64,000 bases of DNA from Terrisporobacter sp. (GCA_029851945.1 JARKUZ010000057.1:1-64000); one strand, 5' to 3'; positions 8,656 through 18,049 are shown, counted from the stretch's first letter. Notes: generated from the sequence alone by a model not told the origin. Translations and numbers: made by a program.

Positions 8656-9726
8656 TTAAATTATTTTCTTGCTAACTTGCTTACCTAACATACAAATAAA
8701 CAATATTATTCCAAAAAAACCTTCATAAGGATATATTTTTCCAACTAACATTTCAAATGGAAGTAATCCTCCAAAGAAAGCTAGTATAGCAACAAGTACT
8801 GCAATTAGTTTTGAGTTTTTTCCATCCTCTTTAGAAATCCTAGTACATACAGTCCAAAAGTTTGGAGCTGCTGTTGAGAATATACCGCAAAGTAATATGA
8901 CAGAAAAAATCTTACCAAGTAGAGGTGATATTGATTTTGCAAAATAAAGTGTTGGTATAGATAACTTATATATGCTATCTACCTTTGACAATAAAGCTAA
9001 ATTCATAACTAGAATAACAGACATTATTACAATACTTCCTATAATCCCACCATATACAGCTTCTTTTCTATGGTCTGCGCTTTTACCTAATGTGGTAAAA
9101 AACATGACACCTCCAACTAAGTTATATGAAGCGTATATAATTCCACTTCTTATCCAACCGCCTCCTGCTTTTGGTATTTCAATATGTTGCATTATGTAGT
9201 TAATGTTTTTTAATCCATCTATGTTTTGAAATAATATAATAAATCCTACAATCATAGAAAAAAACACAATAACTGGCCCTATAATTCCAACTATATTTAT
9301 AAGGCTATTAAGGCCAAATATATATGCGATTAGAACAAGTATTGCCATCATGCCACATCCTATGTAATAATTCAATCCATAATACTCTTTTAAAGTTGCT
9401 CCTGCACCTGAAATCATTATTACTACACTGGCAAATAATAAAATTGGTATAAAAATTTCATAAAACTTACCTAAAGATTTTCCACAAAAATATTTATATG
9501 CGCTATGTTTTTTTATATTTCTATAATCGTAACCTGAGCCCATAATTGTTGAGCCGAAATATGTAAATAAAATTAAACTTATAATTATTGAACCTATGCT
9601 CCAAAGTCCATTTGATGTAAAAAATTGCATTATCTCTTGTCCTGTTGCAAATCCCGAGCCAATGATAAATGCTATATATGCACCTGCAAATTTTATCGTG
9701 TTTATTATACTTACCTTTTCTCTCAT
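8656..9726 (-). CDS. YkvI-family integral membrane protein (APC-superfamily-like transporter)
   Basis: 356 residues with about ten transmembrane helices. The N-terminus FAGAYIAFIIGSGFATGQEIMQFF, with the unwound GSGFATGQE stretch in helix 1, is characteristic of YkvI and of sodium-coupled amino-acid transporters of the APC/LeuT fold. The start follows AAGGGGGGA. Substrate unknown. It stands alone, bounded by a terminator downstream, and divergent from the aromatic-acid-exporter-like gene that follows. Confidence 0.8.
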   Translation of the reverse strand: MREKVSIINTIKFAGAYIAFIIGSGFATGQEIMQFFTSNGLWSIGSIIISLILFTYFGSTIMGSGYDYRNIKKHSAYKYFCGKSLGKFYEIFIPILLFASVVIMISGAGATLKEYYGLNYYIGCGMMAILVLIAYIFGLNSLINIVGIIGPVIVFFSMIVGFIILFQNIDGLKNINYIMQHIEIPKAGGGWIRSGIIYASYNLVGGVMFFTTLGKSADHRKEAVYGGIIGSIVIMSVILVMNLALLSKVDSIYKLSIPTLYFAKSISPLLGKIFSVILLCGIFSTAAPNFWTVCTRISKEDGKNSKLIAVLVAILAFFGGLLPFEMLVGKIYPYEGFFGIILFICMLGKQVSKKII

Positions 9727-10010
9727 ATTCCCCCCTTATGTATTTCTCAATTCATTCTTTTCATATATTAATAGATTCCTTTCGGTTTTATAAAATAATT
9801 ACTATCTAAAAACCTTTAGAACTTGTACTGTACAATATAAGTCTATGAATTATAATTAATAAAATGATTGCTATATTTATAAAATTTACTTTACTATTTC
9901 ATTAATACTTATAATTTGAAATAGTAATTATACTTTTAGGTAAAACTAATCTATATTAACTATTAAATATATGATAAAATATGGCTACAAATAACAATAA
10001 GGGAGGTTTT

Positions 10011-10991
10011 ATGTTGAATAAAACTGATGCATTTAAGATTTTAAAACTGTCACTAGGAAGTTCCCTTGCTATTTTTATTGCTTCAATTTTTAATTTACAA
10101 TATTCAATTGTCGCAGGTGTTATAACACTTTTAGTTGTAAAAGATACTAAAAGAGAAACTGTAGTAGATGCTATTGGGAAATTATTAGGGTTTGTGATTT
10201 GTACAGTCTATTCTTATCTATGTTTCAATATATTGGGGTTTAATTTATATTCATTTTCAATTTACATATTACTTATTATAAGCACTTGCTTTATTTTAAA
10301 AATTAGATATGTAATAGCGATGTGTGTAGTAATTTCTTCTCACTATTTATTACAAGAATCTATGAGTTTATATTGGATATTAAATGAAACAGGACTGTTT
10401 ATAATAGGTGCAGGTATCGGAATTATAATAAATATGTTCATGCTTTCTAATATAGAACAAATTTATCATGGTCAAGAACGACTACAAAAAGAAGTGAGTA
10501 CTATTCTTATAGATATTGCAAGTACTATAATTAATCCTAACAAAGAATCTGATTATGAAGAACATCTTGATAGATTAAATATTTTAATAAAGAAAAGTAC
10601 AAAAGCCGCTTATGAAAATCTTAATAATAATTTATTAAGCGACACCAGATTTTTCTTAGAACATATGGAAATAATAAAAAGCCAAAAAGATATATTAGCT
10701 ACTTTATATAACTTGGCTTTGCAATTAAATTATGTTCCTTACCAAGGATATATCATAGCTGAATTCATAAATAAAATAGGAAATACTTCTTTTGAAACTA
10801 ATACAGTAAATCTATTACTAGAAGATTTAGAAGATATATTTAAAGATATGAAAAGTCAACCTCTTCCTAAAAATAGAGATGAATTTGAAAACCGTGCTAT
10901 TTTATTTTTATGTCTAACTGAGCTAAGAAAGTTCTTAATAAATAGAAAAAATGCACAAACTCTTAGAGATAATTTTTACTATAATAATTAA
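10011..10991 (+). CDS. Aromatic acid exporter family (ArAE/FUSC-like) membrane protein
   Basis: 326 residues from the ATG at 10011, seven bases behind GGGAGG; an in-frame ATG at 9981 lies upstream of that site and is less likely. About six hydrophobic helices fill residues 15-150 (KLSLGSSLAIFIASIFNLQYSIVAGVI is the typical family opening), followed by a soluble helical domain of about 170 residues. The family is thought to export small aromatic or organic acids, but few members have been tested. A second, weaker homologue lies at 32380-33282. Ends in a strong terminator. Confidence 0.8.
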   Translation: MLNKTDAFKILKLSLGSSLAIFIASIFNLQYSIVAGVITLLVVKDTKRETVVDAIGKLLGFVICTVYSYLCFNILGFNLYSFSIYILLIISTCFILKIRYVIAMCVVISSHYLLQESMSLYWILNETGLFIIGAGIGIIINMFMLSNIEQIYHGQERLQKEVSTILIDIASTIINPNKESDYEEHLDRLNILIKKSTKAAYENLNNNLLSDTRFFLEHMEIIKSQKDILATLYNLALQLNYVPYQGYIIAEFINKIGNTSFETNTVNLLLEDLEDIFKDMKSQPLPKNRDEFENRAILFLCLTELRKFLINRKNAQTLRDNFYYNN

Positions 10992-11010
10992 AATCTTAAA
11001 TATAATCTAA

Positions 11011-11050
11011 AATAAAAATGACGAACTAATAATAGTTCGTCATTTTTATT
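11011..11050 (+). terminator. Terminator after the aromatic acid exporter gene
   Basis: Perfect 18-base inverted repeat, AATAAAAATGACGAACTA and TAGTTCGTCATTTTTATT, with a four-base loop, 20 bases after the stop codon. Confidence 0.85.
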
Positions 11051-11206
11051 TGCCCATTTTAAAATATTACTAGTTGAATTCTAATCATCAAATCTTTTTA
11101 TTTATTATTAATTATTATTAATCATTTAATACTTTATAAAATATTAATTATTATAACGTCTTTTAATTAGAAATAAAATACTTATAACTAGGGGTGATAT
11201 AAAGTA

Positions 11207-11755
11207 ATGGTATTATCAAATAAAAATGAAATCCTAAAAAAAATTTTAAAAAGTTATGAAGGGTACTTTGACATAGACGAATGTAATGAAACAGATATTC
11301 CACTGGCTGCAACATGCCAATTACATGTTCATAACAAAAAATATGTTCTTATAAAAAAGGCTACTCTATGGGAAGCTGATGCAAATGAATATGTTTATAT
11401 TTTCAAAGTAGATAATTTAACTAAAGACATTTTTAATAAATGTAAAGATTATGCATATGATTATGGTATGAAACTAATTAATCCTAAACCTGGTCATATG
11501 TACTCATATATTACAACTATTTTTATATGTGATTCTTGTGAAAAAGAAGCTGAAAAATTGATAACTAAATGTAATATTTATAAAAGTTTTAAGTTTTCTT
11601 TTTATGGATGGATGGACTTTCATACTGTATGCATAGATATAAATAATAATATGATTTTTGGAAATAAAGGTGGAAAAAATACAGTTAAGTTTTTTAAAGA
11701 TTTATTATTAGGAAAAACATCTAATTTTTATAAAAAAAGCAAAGAATTTTGTTAA
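11207..11755 (+). CDS. Protein of unknown function upstream of cstA
   Basis: 182 residues; ribosome binding site AGGGGTGA eight bases before the ATG. No signal peptide or membrane helix. I do not recognise the family. Visible features are a histidine pair (LHVHNKKYVLIKKA, about 39-52), a central CDSCEKEAEKL motif, the aromatic stretch YGWMDFHTVCIDI, and a basic C-terminus. It lies 117 bases ahead of cstA in the same direction with no terminator between them, so the two may be co-transcribed. Partner proteins of CstA elsewhere (YbdD) are much smaller and unrelated in sequence. Confidence 0.75.
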   Translation: MVLSNKNEILKKILKSYEGYFDIDECNETDIPLAATCQLHVHNKKYVLIKKATLWEADANEYVYIFKVDNLTKDIFNKCKDYAYDYGMKLINPKPGHMYSYITTIFICDSCEKEAEKLITKCNIYKSFKFSFYGWMDFHTVCIDINNNMIFGNKGGKNTVKFFKDLLLGKTSNFYKKSKEFC

Positions 11756-11872
11756 TGATGTTCTAATTGTGTATTTTAATAAATTTGCTATTGTTTTATT
11801 TTTAAATATATATAAATAATTATAAAACAAAATTTTAATCAAACTCTATAGGTTTAAAAAGGGGGTAAACTT

Positions 11873-13606
11873 ATGAATGCAGTAATCATCTTATTAGTTG
11901 GTATCGTAATTTTGTTTATTGGCTACGTTACTTATGGAAAGTGGCTAGCAGAGACTTGGGGAATCGACGAAACAAAAACCACACCATCTCATGAATTAGA
12001 AGATGGTGTAGACTATGTTCCAGCAAAAGCACCTGTTCTTCTTGGGCATCATTTTTCATCTATAGCAGGTGCAGGACCTATAAATGGTCCTATACAAGCA
12101 GCTGTATTTGGATGGGTTCCAGTTGTTCTATGGATATTAATAGGAGGTATATTCTTTGGTGCTACTCATGACTTTGGTGCTTTATTTGCATCTATACGTC
12201 ATAAAGGTCAGTCTATTGGGGAGGTTATAGGACAAAATATTGGATCTCGTGCTAAAAAATTATTTCTTATTTTCTCTTATTTAACACTATTATTAGTAGT
12301 TGCAGCTTTTGCATCTATAGTTGCTGATACTTTTAAAGCTACATTTACTGATACAGGATCAATAGATTATGCTGCCAGTGCTGCTAATGCTTCTACAGCT
12401 ATGATTTCTTTATTATTTATACTTATAGCAATTGTTTTTGGAATTTTTGTTTATAGACGTAATACTTCATTAACTACTTCAACTGTTATTGGTGTCATAG
12501 CTATAGTTATATGTATAGCTATAGGTATAAACTTCCACCCTATTTATCTAAGTTCAACCGCTTGGATGATAATAGTAGGCCTTTATATACTAATTGCATC
12601 TGTAACACCGGTTTGGATATTACTACAACCACGTGATTATTTAAGTTCATTCTTACTATATGGTATGATGATAATTTCATTTGTTGGTATCGTTGGGTCT
12701 CACCCAACACTAGATATACCAGCATTTACTGGTTTTGTTGATACAATAGCGCCTACAGGAACATCACTTGGATATTTATTCCCTGCTCTATTTATTACAA
12801 TTGCTTGTGGTGCTATATCAGGCTTTCACTCACTAGTTGGTTCTGGTACTACAGCAAAACAATTGAACAGTGAAAAGGACGCTCGTCCTATAGCTTATGG
12901 TTCAATGTTAATTGAATGTGCTCTTGCATTAATTTCAATCTGTGCAGTAGGATATATATGGAAAGATTATGCATCAGGTACAACGGTTACGCCTACAGTA
13001 GTATTTGCTACAGGTATAGCTTCCATGTTAAGTAAAATACCGGGACTTTCTGGTGTATATGACATATCATATTCATTATTAGTATTAACTGTTTCTGTTT
13101 TCTGTTTAACATCATTAGATACAGCAACAAGACTTGCTCGTTATATGTTCCAAGAATTTTGGTTAGAACCTGGTGAAAATAGAGAAGATACCACAGGATT
13201 TAAGAGAACTCTTACAAATCCATATATTGCAACAATTATCACTGTTGCTTTAGGTATCTCACTTGGACTTACTGGATATTCAAATATTTGGGCATTATTC
13301 GGAGCAGCTAACCAATTACTTGCAGCCCTTGGATTATTAGCCGTTGCAGCATGGCTTGGTAATATTGGTAGAAATAATAAAATGTTCTTTATACCTATGG
13401 CATTTATGCTAGTTGTAACTGTTACTTCATTGATATTCACAATAAAATCTAATGTTACAGCTATTATGGCTGGTGGAGCAGGTCTAGGTTGGTGCTATAT
13501 TAGATCTATACTTGCTACACTACTGGTTATATTAGCTATTGTTCTAATGGTTGAAGGTGTTAAAACTATTAAGAAACAGTTTAAAAATAAACCTACACAA
13601 GCATAA
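11873..13606 (+). CDS. cstA: CstA-type pyruvate/peptide transporter
   Basis: 577 residues and about 16 hydrophobic helices. The N-terminal LILLVGIVILFIGYVTYGKW segment, the DGVDYVPAKAPVLLGHHFSSIAGAGPINGP region and HDFGALFASIRHKGQSIGE are hallmarks of the carbon-starvation protein A family. Its length is nearer to the short Gram-positive form than to E. coli CstA (about 700). Family members import pyruvate or peptides; sodium- or proton-coupling is assumed from homology. The start follows AAAGGGGG. A perfect hairpin terminator follows 50 bases downstream. Confidence 0.93.
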   Translation: MNAVIILLVGIVILFIGYVTYGKWLAETWGIDETKTTPSHELEDGVDYVPAKAPVLLGHHFSSIAGAGPINGPIQAAVFGWVPVVLWILIGGIFFGATHDFGALFASIRHKGQSIGEVIGQNIGSRAKKLFLIFSYLTLLLVVAAFASIVADTFKATFTDTGSIDYAASAANASTAMISLLFILIAIVFGIFVYRRNTSLTTSTVIGVIAIVICIAIGINFHPIYLSSTAWMIIVGLYILIASVTPVWILLQPRDYLSSFLLYGMMIISFVGIVGSHPTLDIPAFTGFVDTIAPTGTSLGYLFPALFITIACGAISGFHSLVGSGTTAKQLNSEKDARPIAYGSMLIECALALISICAVGYIWKDYASGTTVTPTVVFATGIASMLSKIPGLSGVYDISYSLLVLTVSVFCLTSLDTATRLARYMFQEFWLEPGENREDTTGFKRTLTNPYIATIITVALGISLGLTGYSNIWALFGAANQLLAALGLLAVAAWLGNIGRNNKMFFIPMAFMLVVTVTSLIFTIKSNVTAIMAGGAGLGWCYIRSILATLLVILAIVLMVEGVKTIKKQFKNKPTQA

Positions 13607-13654
13607 TTAATATTTATAAAAGTAGAATAACAATAGATGTCATATCTGTAAAAT

Positions 13655-13701
13655 AGAAAAAAATCTCACTAAAGTAATTTTACATTAGTGAGATTTTTTC
13701 T
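13655..13701 (+). terminator. Terminator after cstA
   Basis: Stem AAAAAATCTCACTAA / TTAGTGAGATTTTTT with a 12-base loop and T tail on the plus strand. Confidence 0.85.
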
Positions 13702-13723
13702 AAATATACACACTTTTAATTCT

Positions 13724-14017
13724 TTAAAACCAGCTAATTTGAGTTTTCTCATAATTCTTTTTATAATCTCTTATGATATCATTTATATTATATAAAATAT
13801 TGTACTTTTCAAACTCGTTTTTAAATATCTTCCATAAATATTCTGCTCTAGTGTATGATTTTTCGTACATATCTCCATAAGTTTCAATATATTTTATATC
13901 TAAATTTTGTCATCGATGACATCAACCTATGTATATGTTCATATTATAATTAATTTCAAACCAGTGAGGATTATCACTATATCCATAAATAATTGTTTTA
14001 GCTGGTATAAATTCCAT
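13724..14017 (-). pseudogene. Remnant of an SPL-family radical SAM protein gene
   Basis: Reading the minus strand from the ATG at 14017 gives MEFIPAKTII ... NPHWFEINYNMNIY, the N-terminus of spore-photoproduct-lyase-family radical SAM proteins. The next residues, normally RGCCHxCIYCDSR, read IG-stop-CHR-stop: two of the iron-sulfur cysteine codons are TGA. The frame then jumps directly to EKSYTRAEYLWKIFKNEFEK and ILYNINDIIRDY, typical of the C-terminus, ending at a stop at 13724. Roughly 200 central residues, including most of the radical SAM core, are missing, so the gene is dead. Confidence 0.7.
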
Positions 14018-14109
14018 AAATTCTTCAATCCTTTCATTTATCTAAATATAAATTAACTTTATAAATTAGTCTTTTCTGAAAAAATATCATAAATAATATA
14101 TGTAAAACT

Positions 14110-14164
14110 AAAAAGAGTATAGGGATAATACTCCTATAGTAGAAGTTTCCCTATACTCTTTTTT
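14110..14164 (-). terminator. Terminator after the enoate-reductase-like gene
   Basis: Perfect 16-base stem AAAAAGAGTATAGGGA / TCCCTATACTCTTTTT with a 22-base loop, five bases beyond the stop codon of the minus-strand gene. Confidence 0.85.
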
Positions 14165-14169
14165 ATATT

Positions 14170-16095
14170 CTATATATTTCTAGCAACTTCTGCTGCTTCC
14201 CATATAGCATCAAGTGCACGTCTAGGTTTAACTGCATCTCCAATAACATGATACGGAATATTCATTGATTTTATACATTCTTCTAAAGAATTGTTTGCTT
14301 TAGAACCTATTGCTATAACAACGCTATCTATATTTTCTACCGATTCAGTACTTCCATCTTTTTCAACTAAAACACTATCTTCATTTATTTCTAAACACTT
14401 AGTTCCTGTTAAAGTCTTTATTCCTAACTTGTATATATTTTTATTAACACATATACCTCTTAGCCATCCTATTCCATTCCCTACTCTATCAAGCATTTCA
14501 ACCACAGTAACATTTTTATTTTCTTCTGCTAAAGTCTCAGCAACTTCAAGCCCTACAAGACCTCCACCTATGATAACTACATTTTTACCAACTGTACTTT
14601 CACCTTTTAATACATCCCAAGCAAGTACAACATTTTTATTCTCTACACCTTTTATAGGAGGTACAAATTGATTTGCTCCTGTTGCTAATACCACTTCATC
14701 CGGATTAAATTCTTTTATGAATTCTTCATTAACCTCTGTTAATTTAAGTATATTAACACCTATTTTTCTTAAGTTATACTCCATATTATCTGCTGCTAAA
14801 GCAAACTCTTCTTTTCTAGGAGCAAGTCCAGCTATTTTAAACTGTCCACCTAAAGAATTAGTTTTTTCACATAAAGTTACATCATGTCCACGTAATTTTA
14901 ACACTTTTGCAGCTTCAACACCACCTGGTCCTCCACCTATAACTAAGACCTTTTTAGGAGTTTCACATGCTTTTATCTCATATTCTCTTTCTCTTGAACA
15001 AGATGGGTTTCTAAGACAACTTATATCTTGATTTGGTACAAGATACATATCAAAACATCCTTGATTACATCCTACACATTTAACTATTTCATCAAATCTA
15101 TTTTCTTTTGCTTTATTACAAAACTCTGAATCTGCTAATTGAGCTCTACCAATACCTATAAAATCAGCTTTTTCATCATCTAATATTTTTTCTGCAAGTA
15201 TTGGATCATTTATTCTACCAACAGCTATAACAGGTATATTTATATGTTGTTTTATTTTATGAGCATTATCTACATTAAATCCTGGTTTGAAATCTATTGG
15301 TGGTACAACATATTCTAGCGTTTGAGTAGTTCCAGCAGATACGTGTAGTGCATCTATGCCAACTTTTTCAGCTAATTTAGCAAACTCTATTACATCTTCA
15401 ACTGTAAGTCCTTCTTCACAGAATTCGCTTCCACTTATTCTATATATAATTGGGAAATCTTCACCAACTTTTTTACGTACATTTTCTATAACCATTAGAG
15501 GGAATTTCACTCTATTTTCAAAAGAACCTCCAAACTCATCAGTTCTTTTGTTACAAGTTTTACTCATAAACTCAGCTAACAAATATCCATGAGCACCATG
15601 TAATTCAATAGCATCAAAACCAGCTTTTTTAGCTCTTAAACAAGCATCTCCATAAGCTTCTATTAATTCATATATTTCATCTATAGTAAGTTCTCTTGGT
15701 GCTGCAGCGCTGTAAGGAGATTTTACTGCTGATGGAGCAACTATATCATATCCTTCCATAGGTTTACGGACTACACGTCCTCCATGCCATATTTGTATAG
15801 CTGATTTTCCACCAGCTTCTCTTATAGCATCTGCTATTCTTTTTAATCCAGGTATAAATGAATCATCATAAATTCCTAAATCCATGGGATTTTTTGTAGT
15901 AGGATGTATTGCTGCTATTTCAACAATATTAAGTCCACATCCCCCTTTAACACGTGCTACGTGATAATCTATTAATTTATCAGATGGCTCCCCACCATTT
16001 ACTGTCATTTCAGAACCCATTGCAGGTAATATAACTCTATTTTTTAATTCCATAGAACCAATTTTACCTGGAGAAAATAATTTTGTACATATCAT
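14170..16095 (-). CDS. 2-enoate reductase / 2,4-dienoyl-CoA reductase-type FMN-FAD-iron-sulfur oxidoreductase
   Basis: 641 residues. Residues 1-330 form an old-yellow-enzyme TIM barrel (LFSPGKIGSMELKNRVILPAM; catalytic region LHGAHGYLLAEFMSKTCNKRTDEFGGS). A 4Fe-4S motif CVGCNQGCFD ... ISCLRNP follows (about 335-360), then an FAD/NAD(P) module (VLVIGGGPGGVEAAK about 385; VVIIGGGLVGLEVAE about 510). This three-cofactor architecture is shared by 2-enoate reductase, cinnamate reductase FldZ, BaiCD/BaiH and 2,4-dienoyl-CoA reductase; which unsaturated acid or CoA ester it reduces is not evident. It is divergent from an orphan HTH regulator, and a Rex-like box lies between them. Confidence 0.88.
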   Translation of the reverse strand: MICTKLFSPGKIGSMELKNRVILPAMGSEMTVNGGEPSDKLIDYHVARVKGGCGLNIVEIAAIHPTTKNPMDLGIYDDSFIPGLKRIADAIREAGGKSAIQIWHGGRVVRKPMEGYDIVAPSAVKSPYSAAAPRELTIDEIYELIEAYGDACLRAKKAGFDAIELHGAHGYLLAEFMSKTCNKRTDEFGGSFENRVKFPLMVIENVRKKVGEDFPIIYRISGSEFCEEGLTVEDVIEFAKLAEKVGIDALHVSAGTTQTLEYVVPPIDFKPGFNVDNAHKIKQHINIPVIAVGRINDPILAEKILDDEKADFIGIGRAQLADSEFCNKAKENRFDEIVKCVGCNQGCFDMYLVPNQDISCLRNPSCSREREYEIKACETPKKVLVIGGGPGGVEAAKVLKLRGHDVTLCEKTNSLGGQFKIAGLAPRKEEFALAADNMEYNLRKIGVNILKLTEVNEEFIKEFNPDEVVLATGANQFVPPIKGVENKNVVLAWDVLKGESTVGKNVVIIGGGLVGLEVAETLAEENKNVTVVEMLDRVGNGIGWLRGICVNKNIYKLGIKTLTGTKCLEINEDSVLVEKDGSTESVENIDSVVIAIGSKANNSLEECIKSMNIPYHVIGDAVKPRRALDAIWEAAEVARNI

Positions 16096-16339
16096 AACCC
16101 TTTACCTCCCTATAATACTAAACCACCATTAACATTTATTATTATTATAGTCATAAATTTACTGTCATCTGATGTTAACATAATGTATAAAATACACATA
16201 TCTTTTAATCCACGTCATAATCTATTTCATTTACTCTTATATTATATGAACCCAATTATTGAGCATAATGTCTAGTTAATATATCTAATGAAAATTTAGA
16301 GTATATCTAAGCAGATTTCCATCTACCTCCACCAAATAA

Positions 16340-16357
16340 CTGTTAACTTATTAACAA
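16340..16357. promoter_or_regulatory. Rex-like redox operator
   Basis: CTGTTAACTTATTAACAA differs from the Rex consensus TTGTTAANNNNTTAACAA only at the first base. It lies 245 bases ahead of the enoate-reductase-like gene and 148 ahead of the divergent regulator. Rex senses the NADH/NAD ratio in Clostridia and represses fermentative reductases, which suits the flavoenzyme. No promoter has been mapped here, so the target direction is inferred. Confidence 0.5.
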
Positions 16358-16398
16358 CCTTGTAGTTTAATTATATGACTTTGTTAAAAAAACATCAA

Positions 16399-16474
16399 TT
16401 GACATAGCTTGACTAATATTGACTAATATTGACTTTCATTTTAAATTTTAAAATTTAATCGAATTTGATATAAT
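16399..16474 (+). promoter_or_regulatory. Four TTGAC pentamers at 10-bp period plus extended -10 promoter
   Basis: TTGAC begins at 16399, 16409, 16419 and 16429, exactly one helical turn apart; the middle two units are identical 10-mers (TTGACTAATA). Downstream, TGATATAAT (16466-16474) is an extended -10 about 30 bases before the regulator start. The -10 lies too far (34 bases) from the last TTGACT for that to be its -35 element, so the array looks like a same-face protein binding site just upstream of the promoter. Confidence 0.6.
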
Positions 16475-16504
16475 TTAATTAACAACTTTTTAGGAGAAAA
16501 TATT

Positions 16505-17941
16505 ATGACTTTTAGTTTTGGGGAAATATTACATAAATTATTAGATATTACTAATGAAAAAAACTTTAGACTTGCACATTTTTTAGGATATGATGTGACA
16601 TACATTAGTAAATGGATTAATGGAAATAAATTACCATCTCATAAAAATATAACTGAAATTATAGATAAAATTTGTAACTTTTTTATTGATGATTTAGATA
16701 AAAATACATTAAGACAAATATGCTATGAATTTGAGATTCATCAAAATAGTAATGAAGAAGTAAAAAAGGAATTATCAACTTTCATATATGATTGTTTTGA
16801 AAATCAGAAAATATCAAAACATAAAGACAATTTAATTACTAATAATTCTTGTATAATGCTAAACAGTAAGGATACAGATGGATGGATTTTTGAAAACTTA
16901 AAACATTATTGTAAAAAATCAAAAGAAAAAGATATACATATTATAATTACTAATGATATAAATAACTATTCAAATAAGAAGTCTGTTTTAGATATTTCTG
17001 AAAATAAAGGCTTTGTATTTAATAGTAAGAATGTATATATATATCAGCTTATTAATTTAGAAAAAATGAAAAATAATATAAACGAATACTGCAAAATAAT
17101 CCTTTTATATTTAAATTCAAATTCAAAAGTTACTTATAATCTTTATGTTGATAATAATGAACATTTTAATTTAATACTAGTGAAAAATTGTTTATCATCT
17201 ATGTCTATTAAAGATCAAAATTGCAATTTAAATATGAATGTAGTATCTAGAGATTTAGACACTATAAATAATTTATATAAATATTATAGTAATCATATAA
17301 GAAGCCAAACTCAGCTTTATGAAGTTAAGTCTTGTCAAGAATTAGTTGAACAGAAATACTTACTTAACTTTGTAATGCAAAATGACATCAAATTAATATT
17401 CAGAAATATGCATTCTATTGGAATATCAGAGAACATTTTACTTAAGATTAAAGAAGATAATAATCTTTATTCTGGAAATATAGATGAATTATTTTCTATG
17501 ATGAACATATGCTTAAAAAATATGAAACTTAAAATTATAATTTATAAATCAGCACTTTTAACTTATATATTTGATGGTGCTATGAATATATATAATGAAT
17601 CTGTTATTGTAAGTAAAAAAGACAGAATTAGTCATCTAAAAAAAATAATAACCTTATTAAAATCAAATAATCAGTTTGAAATAAAATTAATAGAAGATGA
17701 TAACGAATTTGTTTCAATCTCTGATTTAGATAGTTCAGTTTTTATAAGCAATCAATCTTGTTTTGCTATAAAAGATTCCTCTAAGGAAGCACTCTATTTT
17801 AAATTTATAAATAAAGACATAATAAATTATTTCAATAAATTCTTCAATAATATTTGGAACAGTCAAGTTCAAATTTCAAGTTCTACAGATGTTATAAATT
17901 TCATTGAAAAAGGAATTGAACTATTATCTAAAGACTTATAA
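16505..17941 (+). CDS. Orphan HTH regulator with large uncharacterised C-terminal region (paralogue of the 47.6-kb gene)
   Basis: 478 residues, start behind TAGGAGAAAA. Residues 5-65 look like a Cro/XRE-type HTH (FGEILHKLLDI ... LAHFLGYDVTYISKWINGNKLPSHKN). The remaining 400 residues have no domain I recognise. The gene at 47572-49083 shares the same layout: LGYDVxYIxKWxN in the HTH, an IHIII strand near the middle, and a C-terminal block (LKIIIYKSALLTYIFDG here, LKVLIYESELRKYMSSG there, then KxRxxHxxxI and EIKLIED/EIRLVDG). Both are divergent from a metabolic or transport gene. It probably controls the divergent enoate-reductase-like gene; the ligand is unknown. Ends in a terminator. Confidence 0.75.
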   Translation: MTFSFGEILHKLLDITNEKNFRLAHFLGYDVTYISKWINGNKLPSHKNITEIIDKICNFFIDDLDKNTLRQICYEFEIHQNSNEEVKKELSTFIYDCFENQKISKHKDNLITNNSCIMLNSKDTDGWIFENLKHYCKKSKEKDIHIIITNDINNYSNKKSVLDISENKGFVFNSKNVYIYQLINLEKMKNNINEYCKIILLYLNSNSKVTYNLYVDNNEHFNLILVKNCLSSMSIKDQNCNLNMNVVSRDLDTINNLYKYYSNHIRSQTQLYEVKSCQELVEQKYLLNFVMQNDIKLIFRNMHSIGISENILLKIKEDNNLYSGNIDELFSMMNICLKNMKLKIIIYKSALLTYIFDGAMNIYNESVIVSKKDRISHLKKIITLLKSNNQFEIKLIEDDNEFVSISDLDSSVFISNQSCFAIKDSSKEALYFKFINKDIINYFNKFFNNIWNSQVQISSSTDVINFIEKGIELLSKDL

Positions 17942-18001
17942 TTATAAAAAATTTAAAACTTTATATAGTATTATTCAAAATATAATAAATTATTTACATA
18001 C

Positions 18002-18038
18002 AAAAGCCATGATAATTAATACATTAACATGGCTTTTT
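18002..18038 (+). terminator. Terminator after the orphan regulator
   Basis: Stem AAAAGCCATG / CATGGCTTTT with T tail on the plus strand, about 60 bases after the stop codon. Confidence 0.75.
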
Positions 18039-18049
18039 CAATAATATAA

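Noticed and set aside
11080..11165. Low-complexity TTA/ATT-rich stretch as a possible repeat or origin element.
   Set aside because: No regular period or DnaA-box-like sequence; simply extreme A+T content ahead of a promoter.
13890..13920. TGA codons at cysteine positions in the SPL-family remnant as possible selenocysteine.
   Set aside because: Most of the catalytic domain is deleted, so a working selenoprotein is not credible, and no SECIS-like hairpin is seen.
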